Source of the DNA: Cyclina sinensis
Lineage: Eukaryota > Mollusca > Bivalvia > Venerida > Veneridae
Length of the DNA: 64,000 bases
Reading direction: 5' to 3'
NCBI GenBank assembly: GCA_012932295.1
Contig: JAAONU010000006.1
Coordinates: 31,894,882 to 31,958,881 of the forward strand
Below are positions 1 to 12,860 of the stretch, piece by piece; the stretch's first letter is position 1; each line of letters begins with the position of its first letter. A program made the translations under genes and the position numbers. Below the pieces are notes generated by a model. That model was not told where the DNA came from. It did not search any database and saw only the letters and a program-made list of their open reading frames with translations.

Positions 1-100
1 TATGAGAATAATAGAATTCTTGCCCCGAAATTGAATTCTTAACATGTCTCTGTCAACCTTATTGGTTTTGACTTGCAAATAGAACCAGATCCTTACATAC
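1..100 (+). repeat. Diverged dispersed repeat, copy 1 of 3
   Basis: The segment ending in TTGGTTTTGACTTGCAAATA matches 12765-12840 closely (same order: AATAGAAT, CCGAAATTGAAT, a 20-base TTGGTTTTGACTTGCAAATA block). A weaker match is at 8265-8395, which has TGGTTTTGACT. It is non-coding. The copies are old and partly degenerate, so the family is unidentified. Confidence 0.5.
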
Positions 101-604
101 ATTATATCTTTATGGTATCAGTTTCTTTCTCTGTTTTTTCCGTTTCTCATTTTAAAGTAATAAACGCACTGGTCAAAAGAAGATCTTGACAAAGTTATAC
201 GGGATATTGCAACGGTCAGTGACGATGTACTTGCATATATTAAAGGGTATACAATGACATATTTTATACGAAACTTTGAATATTTATACGGTCGTATAAA
301 CAACATTTATTTTATTATGACTTTGGTTCGCTCTGTTGTCTGAGACGGACAGCAATGTCTTGTAACCATTTAAATTATATCTTTCAGTTGAAAATCTTAA
401 TCTAAACTCGTATATACAAGCTAATAAATCTTTAAATCTTTAATTAAACTCGAAATAAGCGAGCAAGAAACAGTACTTTTGATTAAGTACGATATTGTGA
501 TGGTTTACTAAATCCAAACATTGCAGATGAAATATCGTAGTAAATATTAACCGCTATTTTGTCAGCAGAACAAAAAAAATCAATTTGTGAATCAGATCAA
601 CTCG

Positions 605-1650
605 GAGATACCAGAAGATGTGGTAAGACTTGCAATTCGACACCTTAGGCAAGGGTAAAAGCCTCGCCCACATACTTGAATTTTCCCTTTACGACATTGA
701 AAGCATTATTCATGTGTTGGCAAGACTATTTCATAGACTTGTTTTTGACTGCAGAATATCCAGAAAGGTGGCTTGAATTAATTATAGATACACATTTAAA
801 AAAAGATGGCATTAGTAATGTTGAAATCTATGAAATTTACGGTACAAAATTTTACTGTGGAATTTTACATATACAGTTAAATTTCTTTGCTCAAATCTGT
901 CAAAAATACCTTAAAATCAAGCACGTTTTGAAGCTCGGTATTGTCATTATAATGTATTTCTTCTAAAATCTGTAGAAAGAATTTTAAGACATAAGAGGCG
1001 AAAAGGCCATGTTGCTTTCTTCGACTTCCAAAAATGTATTATTACAATAAACAGACTATTTAAAATAATGGTATTAAAATAAATATATTTAGATCTTGTC
1101 GGAATGTGTATAATATTGCTAAATCACGCATTTTAAGTGTAATACAACAATCAAGGTTTTTAATAAGACTGTTTGGCCAGCCCATTCCTTTTTTATGACT
1201 TGAAAGGTTGTCTGGCACTAATAATGTTATCATACATTACAATTAGTTAATTGATGTTTGAAAATGATGTGGTCTTATTGTTTGACAGCATTTTGGGTTA
1301 CAAAGAAAATTACAAGTACTCTCTGATTTTTGTGAAAGATATAGGTTGAAAGTAAATGAAAACGAAACAAAAGTTGTATTTAAAAAAAATGCCGGTTAGA
1401 TAGCATTAAATAAAAAAGGGACATATAAAAATACTAGTATTAAAGTGGTTGGTTACTTTTGTTATGAGGGTAAACATTTAATTGACAACTATCAGTGGAT
1501 TGTATGGTCCATGAACTATATTTTTATGTACACAAGTATTTATAACAATTTTTAATTCATTATGTAATACAGGACAACCATCACAGCCAATCTTTTCAAA
1601 AGTTTTGGTATACAGCTATCATATGGGGGTATTTACAAGTTCGAAGAACT
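605..1650 (+). pseudogene. Decayed LINE reverse transcriptase fragment
   Basis: Pieces of a non-LTR retrotransposon reverse transcriptase can be read in order but in shifting frames. Near 615-660 a segment reads like the pre-RT helix (AIRHLRQG). Near 745-815 there is EYPERWLE followed by a KKDG-like patch, the usual spacing before the NNYRGIT block, which is lost. Near 965-1040 there is SVERILRHKRRKGH then FFDFQK, the position of catalytic motif A (normally FVDFEKAFD), here with the key aspartate context eroded. Near 1271-1400 there is a motif-C/D-like run: LLFDS, then LQRKLQVLSDFCERYRLKVN and ETKVVFKKNAG before a stop. Many frameshifts and stops show it is dead. It resembles the better-preserved LINE at 8.7-11.4 kb in architecture but is not an obvious recent copy of it. 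Family level call is uncertain; RT origin is fairly secure. Confidence 0.75.
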
Positions 1651-2094
1651 TTAACGTGTACAGTATTACGAATGTCAAAAATCTAGGTGCGCAAATATTC
1701 ATAATGTTCTGATTATTAAGCCATGATTGTTTTGTACAGAGTACCTTGTTTTAACAATTTCAGACGATGTTTTCAAATGGTGTGAAACTGTTTTATTTTA
1801 ACTTGTTTAACTCCTCAAAAGCGAATTTTAAATTGCAGATATGGATGTGTGGAGAACGTAAAATAAATTGAACAGCTGAACGACTAATTGTTTGAAGAGT
1901 TGCAATTTATAGAGTGCATATTTCAAAGGATTCGTTTCCTGACTGTTTGCAAATTTTGCCAATGTTTTTTATTTTAAATTGTTACACACCCTGGGAGGAA
2001 GAATCGTCAAAAAACAAATTACATAAAACTAGTATTTTCACAATTTTAGTTATAATATTCAGAATAAGAATAGTTATGGTGTCCCTTCAGAAAA

Positions 2095-3035
2095 AAACGG
2101 GGGGATATTGCTTTGCACATGTCACTCGGTAGGTCGGTCAGGTCCGTCCGTAGACCAGACGTTGTTTGGTTAATCAGTCAAACACAATTTGGCCCACAGC
2201 CTTCAAACTTCAAAGGGTAGGCGTTCTTATTTTGTAAAAGACCCCTATTCTTTTTGGAGTCAAAAAAAGGGTCAAGGTCACAATCACCTTCAATCAATAA
2301 TAAGATAACGCTTACAGTCCTTAGATTTAGTAGGAAGGTTGGTCATGACCGGCAGATGACCCCTTTTCTATTGTTTTGGGGGTCAAAAGGTGAAGGGTCA
2401 AGATCACCATGTCCGGTTCAATAACTCGAGTACCATTTGACCCACATCCTTCAAACCTCATAGGATTGTTGTCCCTTTTAGGAATCAGGCTCCTACTGTT
2501 TTTGGGATCAGACGATTAAATGTCAAGGTCAAAATCATCTTCAACTGGATGACCCCTATTGATTCTGAGCTCAGCAGGTCAAAGAATAAGGCCACTGTGA
2601 CTTTTACCAAAGGAAGCTTGTCCGGCCAATAACTAGAGAACGCTTTGGCTTACAGTCGTCTGATTTGGTAGGGAGGTTAATCAAGACATTGTGTTAGACG
2701 ACACTTTTTAATTTTGAGGTCAGATTGTCAAATATCTAGGTCACTGTGACATCGATAACAAAAGGCTTGTAGAGAACGATTTGGAATAATCATCAGATTT
2801 GGTGTAGATTTGGTCATAATCGGCAGATTACTCCTATTTACTTTTGAGGTCTTTAAGTCAAAGGACAAGGTCACAGCGACCTTCACCACAGAAGTGTATA
2901 CAGTCTTCAGAAGTCATAGTGTGGATGTAGATGACCCGTATTGATTTTGAGGTCAGTAGGCCAAAGGTCACATTTAGAAGTATATGTAACACGACTAATT
3001 GGTTGGTATTAGGGGGCATGTAACATCTCTTGTTT
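2095..3035 (+). repeat. AAGGTCA-rich dispersed element with degenerate tandem core
   Basis: The element opens GGGGGATATTGCTTTGCACA, runs into GGTCGGTCAGGTCCGTCCG, and closes with GGGGGCATGTAACATCTCTT. Between the ends lie repeated units of about 140-150 bp, each with a GGTCATGACC or GGTCAA(A)GGTCA-type block, 'ATGACCCC(T)ATTGATTTTGAGG' variants and 'GGTCACxxTGACC'. It is non-coding. It shares its style (terminal GG-rich box, GGTCGGTC-type stretch, ~145-bp internal units) with 24120-24705, 37106-37790 and 55540-55860, although the internal sequences differ. Such tandem-core elements are common in bivalve genomes; a Helitron/pearl-like non-autonomous element is a possible class but not shown here. 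Confidence 0.7.
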
Positions 3036-6000
3036 TATTCAAATAGATATTACTATTCACAAAATTTTGAACTATATAAAACGTTACGTTTCATTTACTT
3101 TTGTTTCATTGAAACCTTCAATACATTGCCGAAAATTATTAGGAAATTACTTTATTATTATCACACGTGCCTAAGTAATACCGAAATAATAATACTTTGG
3201 TAATGCAATTCAAATGTTTTCGACTACACGTTTGTGACCACTTCCGTTATAGTTGGTATCTGTATCAATTTTGTTTGCTCACTTTGATTTAATGTATATG
3301 TGACGTGGTTAAAACGGCAGGTGTGTAGATGTCTCTATCAATTTGTTGAATAAACTGATAAGAGAAAAGTTCGTGATAGTAAATCGTTTACATGAACAAC
3401 TTAAAAGGGGCTATCAATCCAGTTTCAAAAGTCGCTGTAATAATCGCACGATGTATCATTACTAGTTTTTTTAACATTTCAGCTAGTCAAAGTTATCACA
3501 TTTTTAGGGTTTAGCTTAATCAAGACGGAGACTTTTCATACTTTTATACCCATTACGTTGCTTAGCGAGCGTTTGTTATAGTAAATAGTGCGAGGACAAC
3601 AACTAATTAAATTGCTATGTCACTTGATTGGCTCAAGAATAAGAAACATAAACACTTCACATCGTTTCAAACTAGCCATAGGTTACAGGTTTCTTATTAG
3701 TAAACTGCAGGTGTTTTTCCAATCTCAAACTTAAACAGATTTCTTTAATAAATAAAGAAATATTCATAACTGTAGTTTTCGTGAATAATGTATGTAAAGA
3801 CCCAGTCTCATTGTGACTACAAATGCCCGCAAGTAGTGAAGAACACAAAAGCTGCATATAACATGACCTACGCATTCCTAAAGTCGCATACAGATGCTTC
3901 AGAAATACAAAAATGTCCATTTTGTTTGACTGACAGTATAAATACTGTTGATTGCCAAAAGAAAGGGATATTACAAACATTCATAATCACAGAACTCTAG
4001 AACAAAAATAGAAAGCAAAATGGAAATCCTGGATCAATCCCGTGCCCATTTGTCATTTAATGTTTTGAGGGCGGGACTTAAACAAGCTTTTTTATACATT
4101 GTTTCGTTAAACTCTCAAACCAAATCAACGAAGTCAACAATTCACTATGCATGAATTTAGATGCTTTCTTCTGAAAAATACGATATTTATTTCCCTCAAA
4201 AATGTTTAGGATTTTGAGTTTTCTGTTTCGTAAGAAATTTTCGGCAAAGAGTGAAGTATTCGTGAGTGCTCAATGTGGCAATCAATTCTGATTTAGTGTC
4301 ACAACCACTCAATAGGTTTCGAATAGCTTGTCATTATGCCTGCGTAATTACTGCCAGAGATTGACATGCAATGAAGCCATTAATAATTTCTCCTGAACTA
4401 AGAGCTTCAAGAAAAAAGGAATTATCTTTTGGCATTCTGAGCGCAGTGGACAGTATTGCAGAAGGCAAAAAAAAATCAGTTTTTCTATTCAAATTATCTA
4501 ATTTGCAAGAACTGACAGACCTGTAAACAAGGTTATCTGTTACATAGCATCGGTCGACTTCCGGAAATTCAGCATTGATTTCATACAAATTGAATTTTAA
4601 TTACAGTCCATTTAAGTTAGTTTGAACTAGTAACATGATATTGAGTATCTTAAAAAGTCTTGTTACAGTTTTAATTTGAAAACACTGAATGCCAAAAGTA
4701 CAAAAAATTCAGTTTCAGAAAGATCGAGGATAGAAAAATCGAATTAAAATACAACACTATTGTTTCCTTCCTCTATTTGTCAGACTCCAGACTTCATGTT
4801 ATATGCAACAGCGATATCATCTGAATAATAGAAGCAAAACGCCATCGAAAACGGATTTTTTTGTTATCCTGATAACGAGTTGTTTCGCGTATCTTGAATA
4901 AACAGACACTCCCCTGAGATTAAACATGTTTTTAATTTACGAAAATTGTGATATAATAATATAAATAGGACATACAAAAATTTGTAATTATACGCATAAA
5001 CCATTAGCACCACAAAAAAATGCTAAGTCAAATTTATATTTCTTAACCAAAATATTGTGTGCGCGCGCGTGCGGTTTGTAGACGGCTTCATCCAAATTTA
5101 AAGCACATTAAGTCTGTATAATTATGCCAACTGACAAGAAAACAAAGAGATTGGTTTTGTTCAGATTATGAAATTTTGTAAAAACTTCCGAACTTTTTGT
5201 ATATGCGTAAAATGACAGCCATATAATCAAAAATGCTTGTTATCAAACTTTTAAAGATAAGACTTTCAGGATCAGATTTCAATGCGTTAGAACCGGTTTT
5301 TACGGATATGACTTTTTTTTTACATTTGCACATAATTGTCTTTTTCTTTCCAAAAATTCCTATCATAGTTTTGTTATATTGTTAGAAATAATTGAGTTTC
5401 TAAAATCTGCGTGAAGATTTCAGATAAATTGTGCTCCCTTAAATATCCAAAACTCTGAAGTCTTTGAAAAGCCGTTATCAGCAATTTTGCCTTCACTTCC
5501 ACCACCCCCACCCCCCTCCCCATCCCATCCTTTTAAGCCAGTGGATCGAAATAAATCATTTTCCTATTAACCGGAAAATAACCTTATATTGACATATGTT
5601 GAACTCAACGTTATCAGGCGAAATCTCATAAATGAAACAAATAAACTTCGCCAGTAGATTGTTTGTAGAAACATTAATTCGTCATGTCTGCCAATACATA
5701 TTTAAATAATCAATTTAATAAAATACAACAATAATTAATTTTCGACAAATGAATGAATGTTTCATTTATTAGACTGGAATATCTAAGAGCTTGAATGTTA
5801 TTGCTATCAGTTCTTTAAATGTTATCGTATTTGCTAAAGAAATAAAACGTGCTTCTATTTGTCGGCGCACTTAAGGTGTGATAGAAATAAAAGAGGCAAC
5901 ATTGTGAATCAAAGTTAAGGTCCTACATTCACTGCATAAATCTTATATCAACACTAGCTAATTAAACAAATAAAAAAATAATATTTAAAACAAAACATTA

Positions 6001-8104
6001 AACTAACCCAGGTTAGTCGAAGTATGCATTTTTCTAAAGTTTAAATTTAGCATACTTAAATTTGCGTCTAATTAATGATAGCTAACTTTACCAAATCTTG
6101 ACATATTGGTAAACCTTAGTTATTTAACCTGCAAATATTTTATATTGTTTACTCTAGAACTCACCAAGAAACATATATCACTTCATGCTATTAAATTTTC
6201 AAATTATGATTGCTTTAGCACATAGGAAACACAGTCGCAGTAGCATATTTCTTATAGATATTAAAGTTTAAAATGTCATGACAAATTTCTTTCTCTTCTT
6301 TATTTAGATCTAATTCCTGATGTATGTTTAGTTTTTACCCTATAACCACTCTTCTCAAAGTGTCAAAAATATTGGAATAGCAAGTGCGATGAAAGGTTGC
6401 AATCTATTCAATAACATAGTGCTAAATTGTGTTGATAAACGAATGGTATAATTTTTCTATTCTGCTATTTCCCTTGTGATACAACTTATTATTTTGAGAA
6501 AATATGTGATAATTATTTTCTGTTTAGGTTCTGATCAAAATCCTGTGAAAATAATCGAAAACGTAAACATGACTTTGTCTCACATAGCACATAAAGTGAG
6601 CTGAATCAGTTTTCCGTATTGAGAGATACTAATGCTCTCTTTTAAATTGTCATTTCTTTAGAAATTTTCAAAACACAAAATGATACTGAAAATTATTTTT
6701 CTTAGCGAGGAATTTTATGTAACATTCACTTTTTCGTAGCTTAAGGAAACAAATATTAAATAACAGTCTCAGTCTTAAAAATAATAATAGTTAACTTCAA
6801 TATTCTGAGATAACAGTTTCTTTAAATAGAATTTGTCTTGTTACCTTCAGAGAATCAAAACCAAGAATAATATATATATACGTGTAGCTAACATTAAAAA
6901 TGTTAGTCTTACAAAAGCGTTGGTCAGTGTGGGAAACGGTACTCTTGCATTCATACATATTCAAAAAGGCATGCAAAGTAACTTGAATTAACCGATAAAA
7001 TTTAACGCCTTTAAATTAAATTGATTGAGGCGATCGGATATCAGTAATCGACAGTATAATGAATGACAATTTTCTCTTTTCGTCAGCAGTCACATATACA
7101 GAGATTCAAAGTTCATTTATAAAATAACAAATGTTCATCTTCAATTATAAAATTTGCTATATCCGCATCACCCATATGTTAATAATTAACTACATCAAAA
7201 CCAGAAAAATGTCACATGTCACTTTCATCATAGCCTTTTCTGATTATACAGCAGTCACCTCTATTGATTCCAGCCACGTCCCGCGGATATTAAATTGTTT
7301 CGACAAGTTCAAGAAACTGGATCTTAGTAAGCATTCAAGAAGTGTCCGCCTGGACAAAACAGTATAAAATGCCTTTGACGTAATGTGTCTGAACTTTATA
7401 GTTTAAAATAAGTTCATGACCATTTTTGACGAACCAGTCTGAATCCAAGCAAAGCAAAAGAGAAACGTGCGTCCTTTCCTTTATGGGAGTTTTCTGACCA
7501 TCATTTCTATGATTATTGTGTAGAAGTTTATGAAGTCACAACACTTATGATGTATTTAGATGACAGATATTTATTTAGAATTTCTTAACATTTAAAGGTA
7601 CGTCATGGACAAGGTAAATTCAGTTGACAAACTTTCTAACCTAAAAGGTGACTTGTAAAACCATTTTCACTTGTATATTTTTCTCTGATTTTGAAGACTT
7701 TGGCATATAAACACAGAATAACAATAAACTATCTTTCAAACATCAGGCTTATACAATGGCATATCTAGCTCGTAGTGGAACTTTTTGCTTTTAATTTGAT
7801 GTTATGAAAATGTCTACCTAGCTACAGTTTCTACGAGTGCAGATGTAAGGGCATTGGTTTCTGGAACATTATACCTTTGACAGACATTGAGTAAATGAAA
7901 ATGGATTTAAAATTGAATTGTTTTTACACAACATCTACAATTATTATAAAAGCAGACAAATTGAACAGACATTTCAGAAATCTTTCTTGCTAGACTATGC
8001 ACAAAAAGAATGAATAACAAATACATATTTTAAACTGAATGTTGGATTATTTGAACATCTTTATACACTGGAAATATTAAATCAAAAAGTAAGATTATTT
8101 ATAT
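3036..8104. other. No gene recognised; AT-rich, likely intronic or intergenic
   Basis: Only short chance frames on both strands, none with a recognisable motif or credible splice sites. Small features inside: an alternating GTGCGCGCGCGTGCGG tract at 5058-5073, a C-rich tract at 5499-5524 (G-quadruplex-capable on the minus strand), and a diverged repeat at about 4280-4395. If the GABA-B receptor gene continues left, this lies in its intron. Confidence 0.5.
4280..4395 (+). repeat. Diverged dispersed repeat, three copies
   Basis: The block with CGTAATTACTGCCAGAGATTG followed by a CATGCAAT-like word recurs at 14105-14235 (GCGTAATTACGGTTAGAGATTG) and, more weakly, at 21915-22040 (TGTAATTACCGTTACAGC). 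Flanking words such as TTTCTGAACT or TCCTGAACT also recur at the first two sites. All are non-coding and well diverged, implying an old duplication or old repeat family. Confidence 0.45.
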
Positions 8105-8144
8105 TCTCTCTCTCTCTATCCTTATCTCTCTCTCTCTCTCTCTC
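8105..8144. repeat. (TC)n microsatellite
   Basis: Pyrimidine dinucleotide run (CT)n with a short CCTTAT interruption in the middle. Confidence 0.9.
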
Positions 8145-8737
8145 CGTCTTTTCTCATTTCAAAGAAACTGTTATATAAATATAAAAGAACATTCAGTGAC
8201 TTTATATGCGAAAACCATTTTCTGTTTTGTCATGTACACTTGCACTCCATAGTAACTGTCTTATTTCGGATATCAGTTACTATTGTTCATTTACTATAAC
8301 GTATTTATTCAAGTGAACATAGAATCTTTCAAAACTATATACCAATACCTGATGTGTCTGTGTCACTGCAACTGGTTTTGACTAGTTTTTATCACAGGCT
8401 ATGAATCATAGGGTATCATAGGCCTGAACTGACAAAAAGGAAATCCTGCATCTTAGTCGGCAAGCAAGATGTGTGCACAGCAGAAAAGGTGAAAGTTTTT
8501 TTTTTCTTTTCTTTTTTTTTTTAATAAAATATACTCCCAATCAAGTACGGTGAAACATTGTGCATTGTGTCTAAATAATAGTATTCTGGCAAACAATCAT
8601 AATTGTTTATTGTGTTTTCACTTATTTTATTCCTTTAGTTTTGAATATTTTGACACTTTGTGGCTAAATGAAAAAAATACACAGTCACTCAAATAGATAT
8701 AACATTTTGACAGTTTTGTCTTGTTTTTGTTACGATT

Positions 8738-11143
8738 TTGTCTTTAGTTGTCTTAGTTTACTCTGTTGTTATATCTTTCATCGACAAAGAAAGAAATACA
8801 AGCAAATGGTTTGATTCAGAATGCCGCACGAGACGAGATAAGTTTAAACAAGCTATTGCAGAATTTAACCGTGTAAAATCGAACGAAGCGCGTCAACAAT
8901 TGTATCTAGCGCGAAAAGATTATAAATATTACTGTAGAAAGAAAAGGTTAGAGTATAACAAAGAAACGAGTAAAAAAATGAATAATATGCGTCGTAAAAG
9001 CCCACGGGAATTCTGGAAAATGTTTAAACCAAATAATAATTCAAATATAGGTGACGACATAACAATTGAAAATTTTCATGACCATTTTAAGAATCTAGCA
9101 TCGGAATCTGTTATAACAGATAATATCGAATAACGTGACTTTCTGGAGCAATTTGACAATAGTTCTGTAACTATAACCTTCGCGGAACTCGATTGTCCTA
9201 TTACGTCAGAAGAGATTAGAAATGCGTGTAAACGATTAGGAAACAATAAAGCTTGCGCAACAGACAATATTATATACGAATATTTTAAAGAAAGTATTGA
9301 TATTACATGCAGTAGTTTGAAATTGTTGTTTAATTATATTTTAAATACAGGAGAATTTCCTAAAAGTTGGTCTTCCGGTGTTATCATACCTATTTTCAAA
9401 AAAGGCGATGCGTCGAATACAAATAATTATAGAGGAATAACGTTGATAAGTTGTTTTGCTAAATTATTTAATAGCATTATAAATGAACGGCTAAAGCAGT
9501 GGGCTATAAGAAACGATGTGGTGACAGACGCACAGTTTGGATTCAAAACAGATTATAGCACGGTTGACGCTATCTTCATACTGCATTCATTAATTGAAAA
9601 ACAGCTGTATAATAAAGGGGGGTTATTCTGTTGTTTTGTGGATTTCAAAAAGGCATATGATTTAATTGACAGAAATGCATCATTGTGGTATAAACTTATT
9701 AAAGCTGGAATTGATGGAAAAATACTAAAAATTATCCGATCAATGTATAACAACGTTAAACTTTGTGTGAAGCACTTGAACAAATTGTCGGATGTCTTAA
9801 ACAGTAATGTTGGTCTCTTTCAAGGGGAAATAACTTCACCGATTCTTTTTAGTCTCTTTCTTAATGATATTGAAAATGAGTTACAAAATAGAACCGATGC
9901 TGGATTATCACTTGATCAGATATCAATATATTTACTTCTCTTTGCGGATGACGCTGTTCTTATTTCAGAAACAAAAGAAGGGTTACAAGAAACACTGAAT
10001 AATTTAGAACAATATTGCCGTAAATGGAATTTAACGGTAAATATAGATAAAACAAAAAATGTTGTAATTCGGAAAGGAGGTGTTTTAAGCCAAAATTACA
10101 CGTGGTCTTATGAGGGGAAACATATTGACGTAGTTAACAATTTTAATTACTTAGGTCTTGTTTTGTCGTCCAGTAATTCATTTATGCAAGCGCTCAAAAC
10201 ACTTTCGGGTAAAGCACTGCAAGCTTTGAACTCTTTATTCTGTATGACGAGAAATAAAGAAATCCCAGTTAATATCATCTTTAATTTATTTGATTCATAC
10301 ATTCTATCTATCATTAATTACGGTTCTGAAATATGGGGATTTCTCAAGTCAGAAATTTTAGAGAGAATACATAAAGAGTTCTGCAAGTGGATTGTAAATG
10401 TAAAAATGTCAACTAACACGTTGGCGCTGTATTCAGAATTTGGCCGTTTTCCATTATATATTGACAGGTACATAAGAATAATTAAGTACTGGCTAAATCT
10501 TAATCAAACTAAGACCTCTAATTGTATATTACACACTATTATGGCACAACAGAGGTTAGATGTTGAAACAAAAAATGATAAAACGTCTTGGTCTTTTAAA
10601 GTAAAAGATCTATTACAGAAGTCAGGGTTTGCCGATGTTTGGTTATTCCCATCGTCAGTAAAAATAAATAGTTTTTTACCTGTTTTAAAAAATAGATTAA
10701 GGGATTTGTACGTGTTAGATTGGAGAATAGGAATTGAACAATGCTCTTCTCTTTATATTTACAAGGAATTAAAAAATTCTTTTGAGAGATCTGATTATCT
10801 AAATATTGTTGAGAACTCAAAGTTTAGAAATGTTCTAGCTAAAATAAGACTTTCGTCACATAAGTTATTTGTTGAAACTGGCAGACATAGAAATATTCCT
10901 AGAAATGATAGAAAATGTACTCTTTGCAATCTGAATGATATAGAAGACGAATTTCATTTAATCTTTGTGTGCCCGTATTATCAAGCATTAAGACAAACGT
11001 ATATATCCAGGTTCTATACAAATAGGCCAAACATGCAAAAATTTATAGACTTAGTAAACTCATCTAAAAAAGGTACACTTCATAGACTGGCATTGTTTTG
11101 TATTAAAGCTTTTAAACAAAGAGGTTTAGCTGTTAATATTTGA
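8738..11143 (+). pseudogene. LINE reverse transcriptase ORF, one in-frame stop
   Basis: One continuous reading frame of 802 codons is interrupted only by TAA at 9131-9133; the codons between 9134 and 9316 are open, so the two apparent frames are one protein. The first ~190 residues carry the linker that follows the endonuclease in many LINEs (WFDSECRTRRDKFKQA, then ARKDYKYYCRKKR). The RT domain follows: VIIPIFKKGDASNTNNYRGI near 9377, motif A CFVDFKKAYD with catalytic Asp codon at about 9641, a QGEITSPILFSLFLND block near 9824, and motif C LLFADDAVL with FADD at 9941-9952. The C-terminal part ends in a zinc-knuckle-like C-x2-C ... H-x4-C (cysteine codons at about 10916 and 10925). The apurinic endonuclease and any ORF1 are absent, so the copy is 5'-truncated and cannot move by itself. 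There is no ATG at the frame start; the frame simply enters from the truncation point. Likely a CR1/L2/Jockey-group LINE; clade not settled. Confidence 0.92.
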
Positions 11144-11400
11144 TTTTCTAAAACGCCTCTCTACCTGTTATCGTTGGGTACTATGTTTAAAATATTTGAT
11201 GTATTTTATTTTTCCTTTTTTGTCAATATTCAATTTCAAGAAAAAAACATGTAAAACCGTGTTCCAAGGTAAACATTCTCACAAATACTAATGGGTGTAA
11301 TTACTATTTCTACCACTGTATTGTTGTATATTCTCATTGCATGCATTGTGTAATGTATTGTTGTATGACGATGAGCCTATGTGCTTAAGTCACAATAAAC

Positions 11401-11422
11401 TTCTGTTCTGTTCTGTTCTGTT
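11401..11422 (+). repeat. (TTCTG)n LINE 3' tail
   Basis: Four TTCTG units plus TT directly after the LINE 3' UTR, followed by AAAAAAG. This marks the 3' end of the retroelement. Confidence 0.8.
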
Positions 11423-11794
11423 AAAAAAGTGTCCACATTGTTACAATTTTTATGAGACCCAGTCTGGACACTTATTTCTAGAACTTTGTACATATGAGTA
11501 ACACTGATTAAATAAAAATAAATCGAAATGTGAATAGTTTTAGTCACAATCCCTCCAGACAGACACATCAAACACCTTTTAACCTTTACAAAAAACTACG
11601 CACAAAAAAGGAGAAAACCGCAGACAGACAAGTAACATGTTTTTAACTAGCAAGGTGTTGGATAATTTGAACTGTATTATGTATGCCGGAAATTAAAACT
11701 CGAAGATAGAATTGAAAGTATTGATATCTTAGATAACAAAAACTAAGTGAAAATGTGTCCCTTGTGATAAGATAATTCCCAAATCAGATGCACA

Positions 11795-12036
11795 CTAAAT
11801 TTTTACAAGATTATGTTTCTATCCATCTTCTATCAACATAGTAATAAAACAAAAACTGAAGCATGATTGGTTCGGCATAGTGCCTACCTTTTATTAACAG
11901 TTTAATAAACCTAAGCTAAATTATGTTTCGTCCGGCAAAAAGCCGCTTATCTTTCACCTGTGTAATAATTTTACACTAAATCATGTTTTGTTCTTTGTAG
12001 GACCGCTTATCAATTAACGGTGTGGTAACATTAATA
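11795..12036 (+). repeat. 60-bp degenerate tandem repeat, 4 units
   Basis: Units begin near 11795, 11856, 11916 and 11976. Each carries a CTAAA(T/A)-TATGTTT-like start and, in units 3 and 4, CCGCTTATC followed by an AC(C/G)(T/G)GTGTAA-like word. Non-coding. Confidence 0.65.
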
Positions 12037-12689
12037 TAGCAAGTTCTTTTTAAACTGTACATCTTTTGTATTCTGTGGTTATTTGACTGAAAAGATGCAT
12101 TTTGCCCTATTTATGCTCTTTTAATAACTGAATATCTGGCACTGTTATTTGCTTTAACCGTGAAATATTACGAAGTATTAACAATAAGAAGTGAATACTG
12201 GACATATCTTTGGAATAACACCGACTCTGCCTGAACGAAAAAAAAAAGACTAGAAGAAATTTGTTTTAAATGAAAACGTATGTATGTGTGTGTTTCCCTA
12301 TGGATACAAAGAAGACACATGTTCAGAGTAAAGTTCCATCCTACCTGATTGAATAACATTAATATCGTGTGCTATTGCGAAATTGTCTAACACTGTGTAC
12401 CGATATTTTAATACTCAAGTACTTGATTGTTTGAATTCATTGATTTCAAAATGTTTTAACAGAACAAATGTCAGTCAAAATAAACAGACGTAAAAAGTCA
12501 GTTTTTACTATTATTCTTCAATTTCATTGTGACATGTAACTAAGGGATTGCTACCTTGCTACTAGTGTGTGTTGATAACATAACAGAGAAACAGTCTAAA
12601 TATCTGTAAAACAAAGATAGCAGTAATTGTATGTGAACAGTTGTGCCAAAATTGTCTCGCAGACAATCAGTGCATAGAAATTGTGTTAT

Positions 12690-12860
12690 TTCGGTGCAAT
12701 AAACAAGACTTTGAAATCAATATCAGTTACGACTGGTCGTTAACTGTAACTTATTTATACGACAAGAGCAAATAGAATCACTGCCGAAATTGAATACTTG
12801 ATGTGTTGGTGTCATCCTAATTGGTTTTGACTTGCAAATAATACGCAAATCGTAACATGC
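12690..12860 (+). repeat. Diverged dispersed repeat, copy 3 of 3
   Basis: Carries ATCAGTTACGACTGGTCG ... AACTTATTTATACGA ... TAGAATCACTGCCGAAATTG ... TTGGTTTTGACTTGCAAATA. Matches window positions 1-80 at the right part and 8265-8395 across the left part (ATCAGTTACTATTG, GTATTTATTCAAGTGAACATAGAATC). The LINE at 8.7-11.4 kb lies between the second and third copies. Confidence 0.5.

Larger units (their letters stand above)
8738..11422 (+). mobile_element. 5'-truncated non-LTR retrotransposon (LINE)
   Basis: The element comprises the RT frame, a roughly 260-bp 3' untranslated region (11144-11400) and a short-repeat tail, (TTCTG)n at 11401-11422, right after CACAATAAAC. Ending in a short tandem repeat instead of poly(A) is characteristic of several CR1-like and related LINE clades. 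The 5' boundary is approximate; the clearly LINE-derived protein begins near 8789. No target-site duplication could be fixed by eye. Its low damage (one stop in 2.4 kb) says it inserted much more recently than the relic at 0.6-1.6 kb. Confidence 0.85.

Noticed and set aside
676..966. 96-codon plus-strand frame taken as a gene
   Set aside because: Part of a decayed RT; the motifs before and after it are in other frames.
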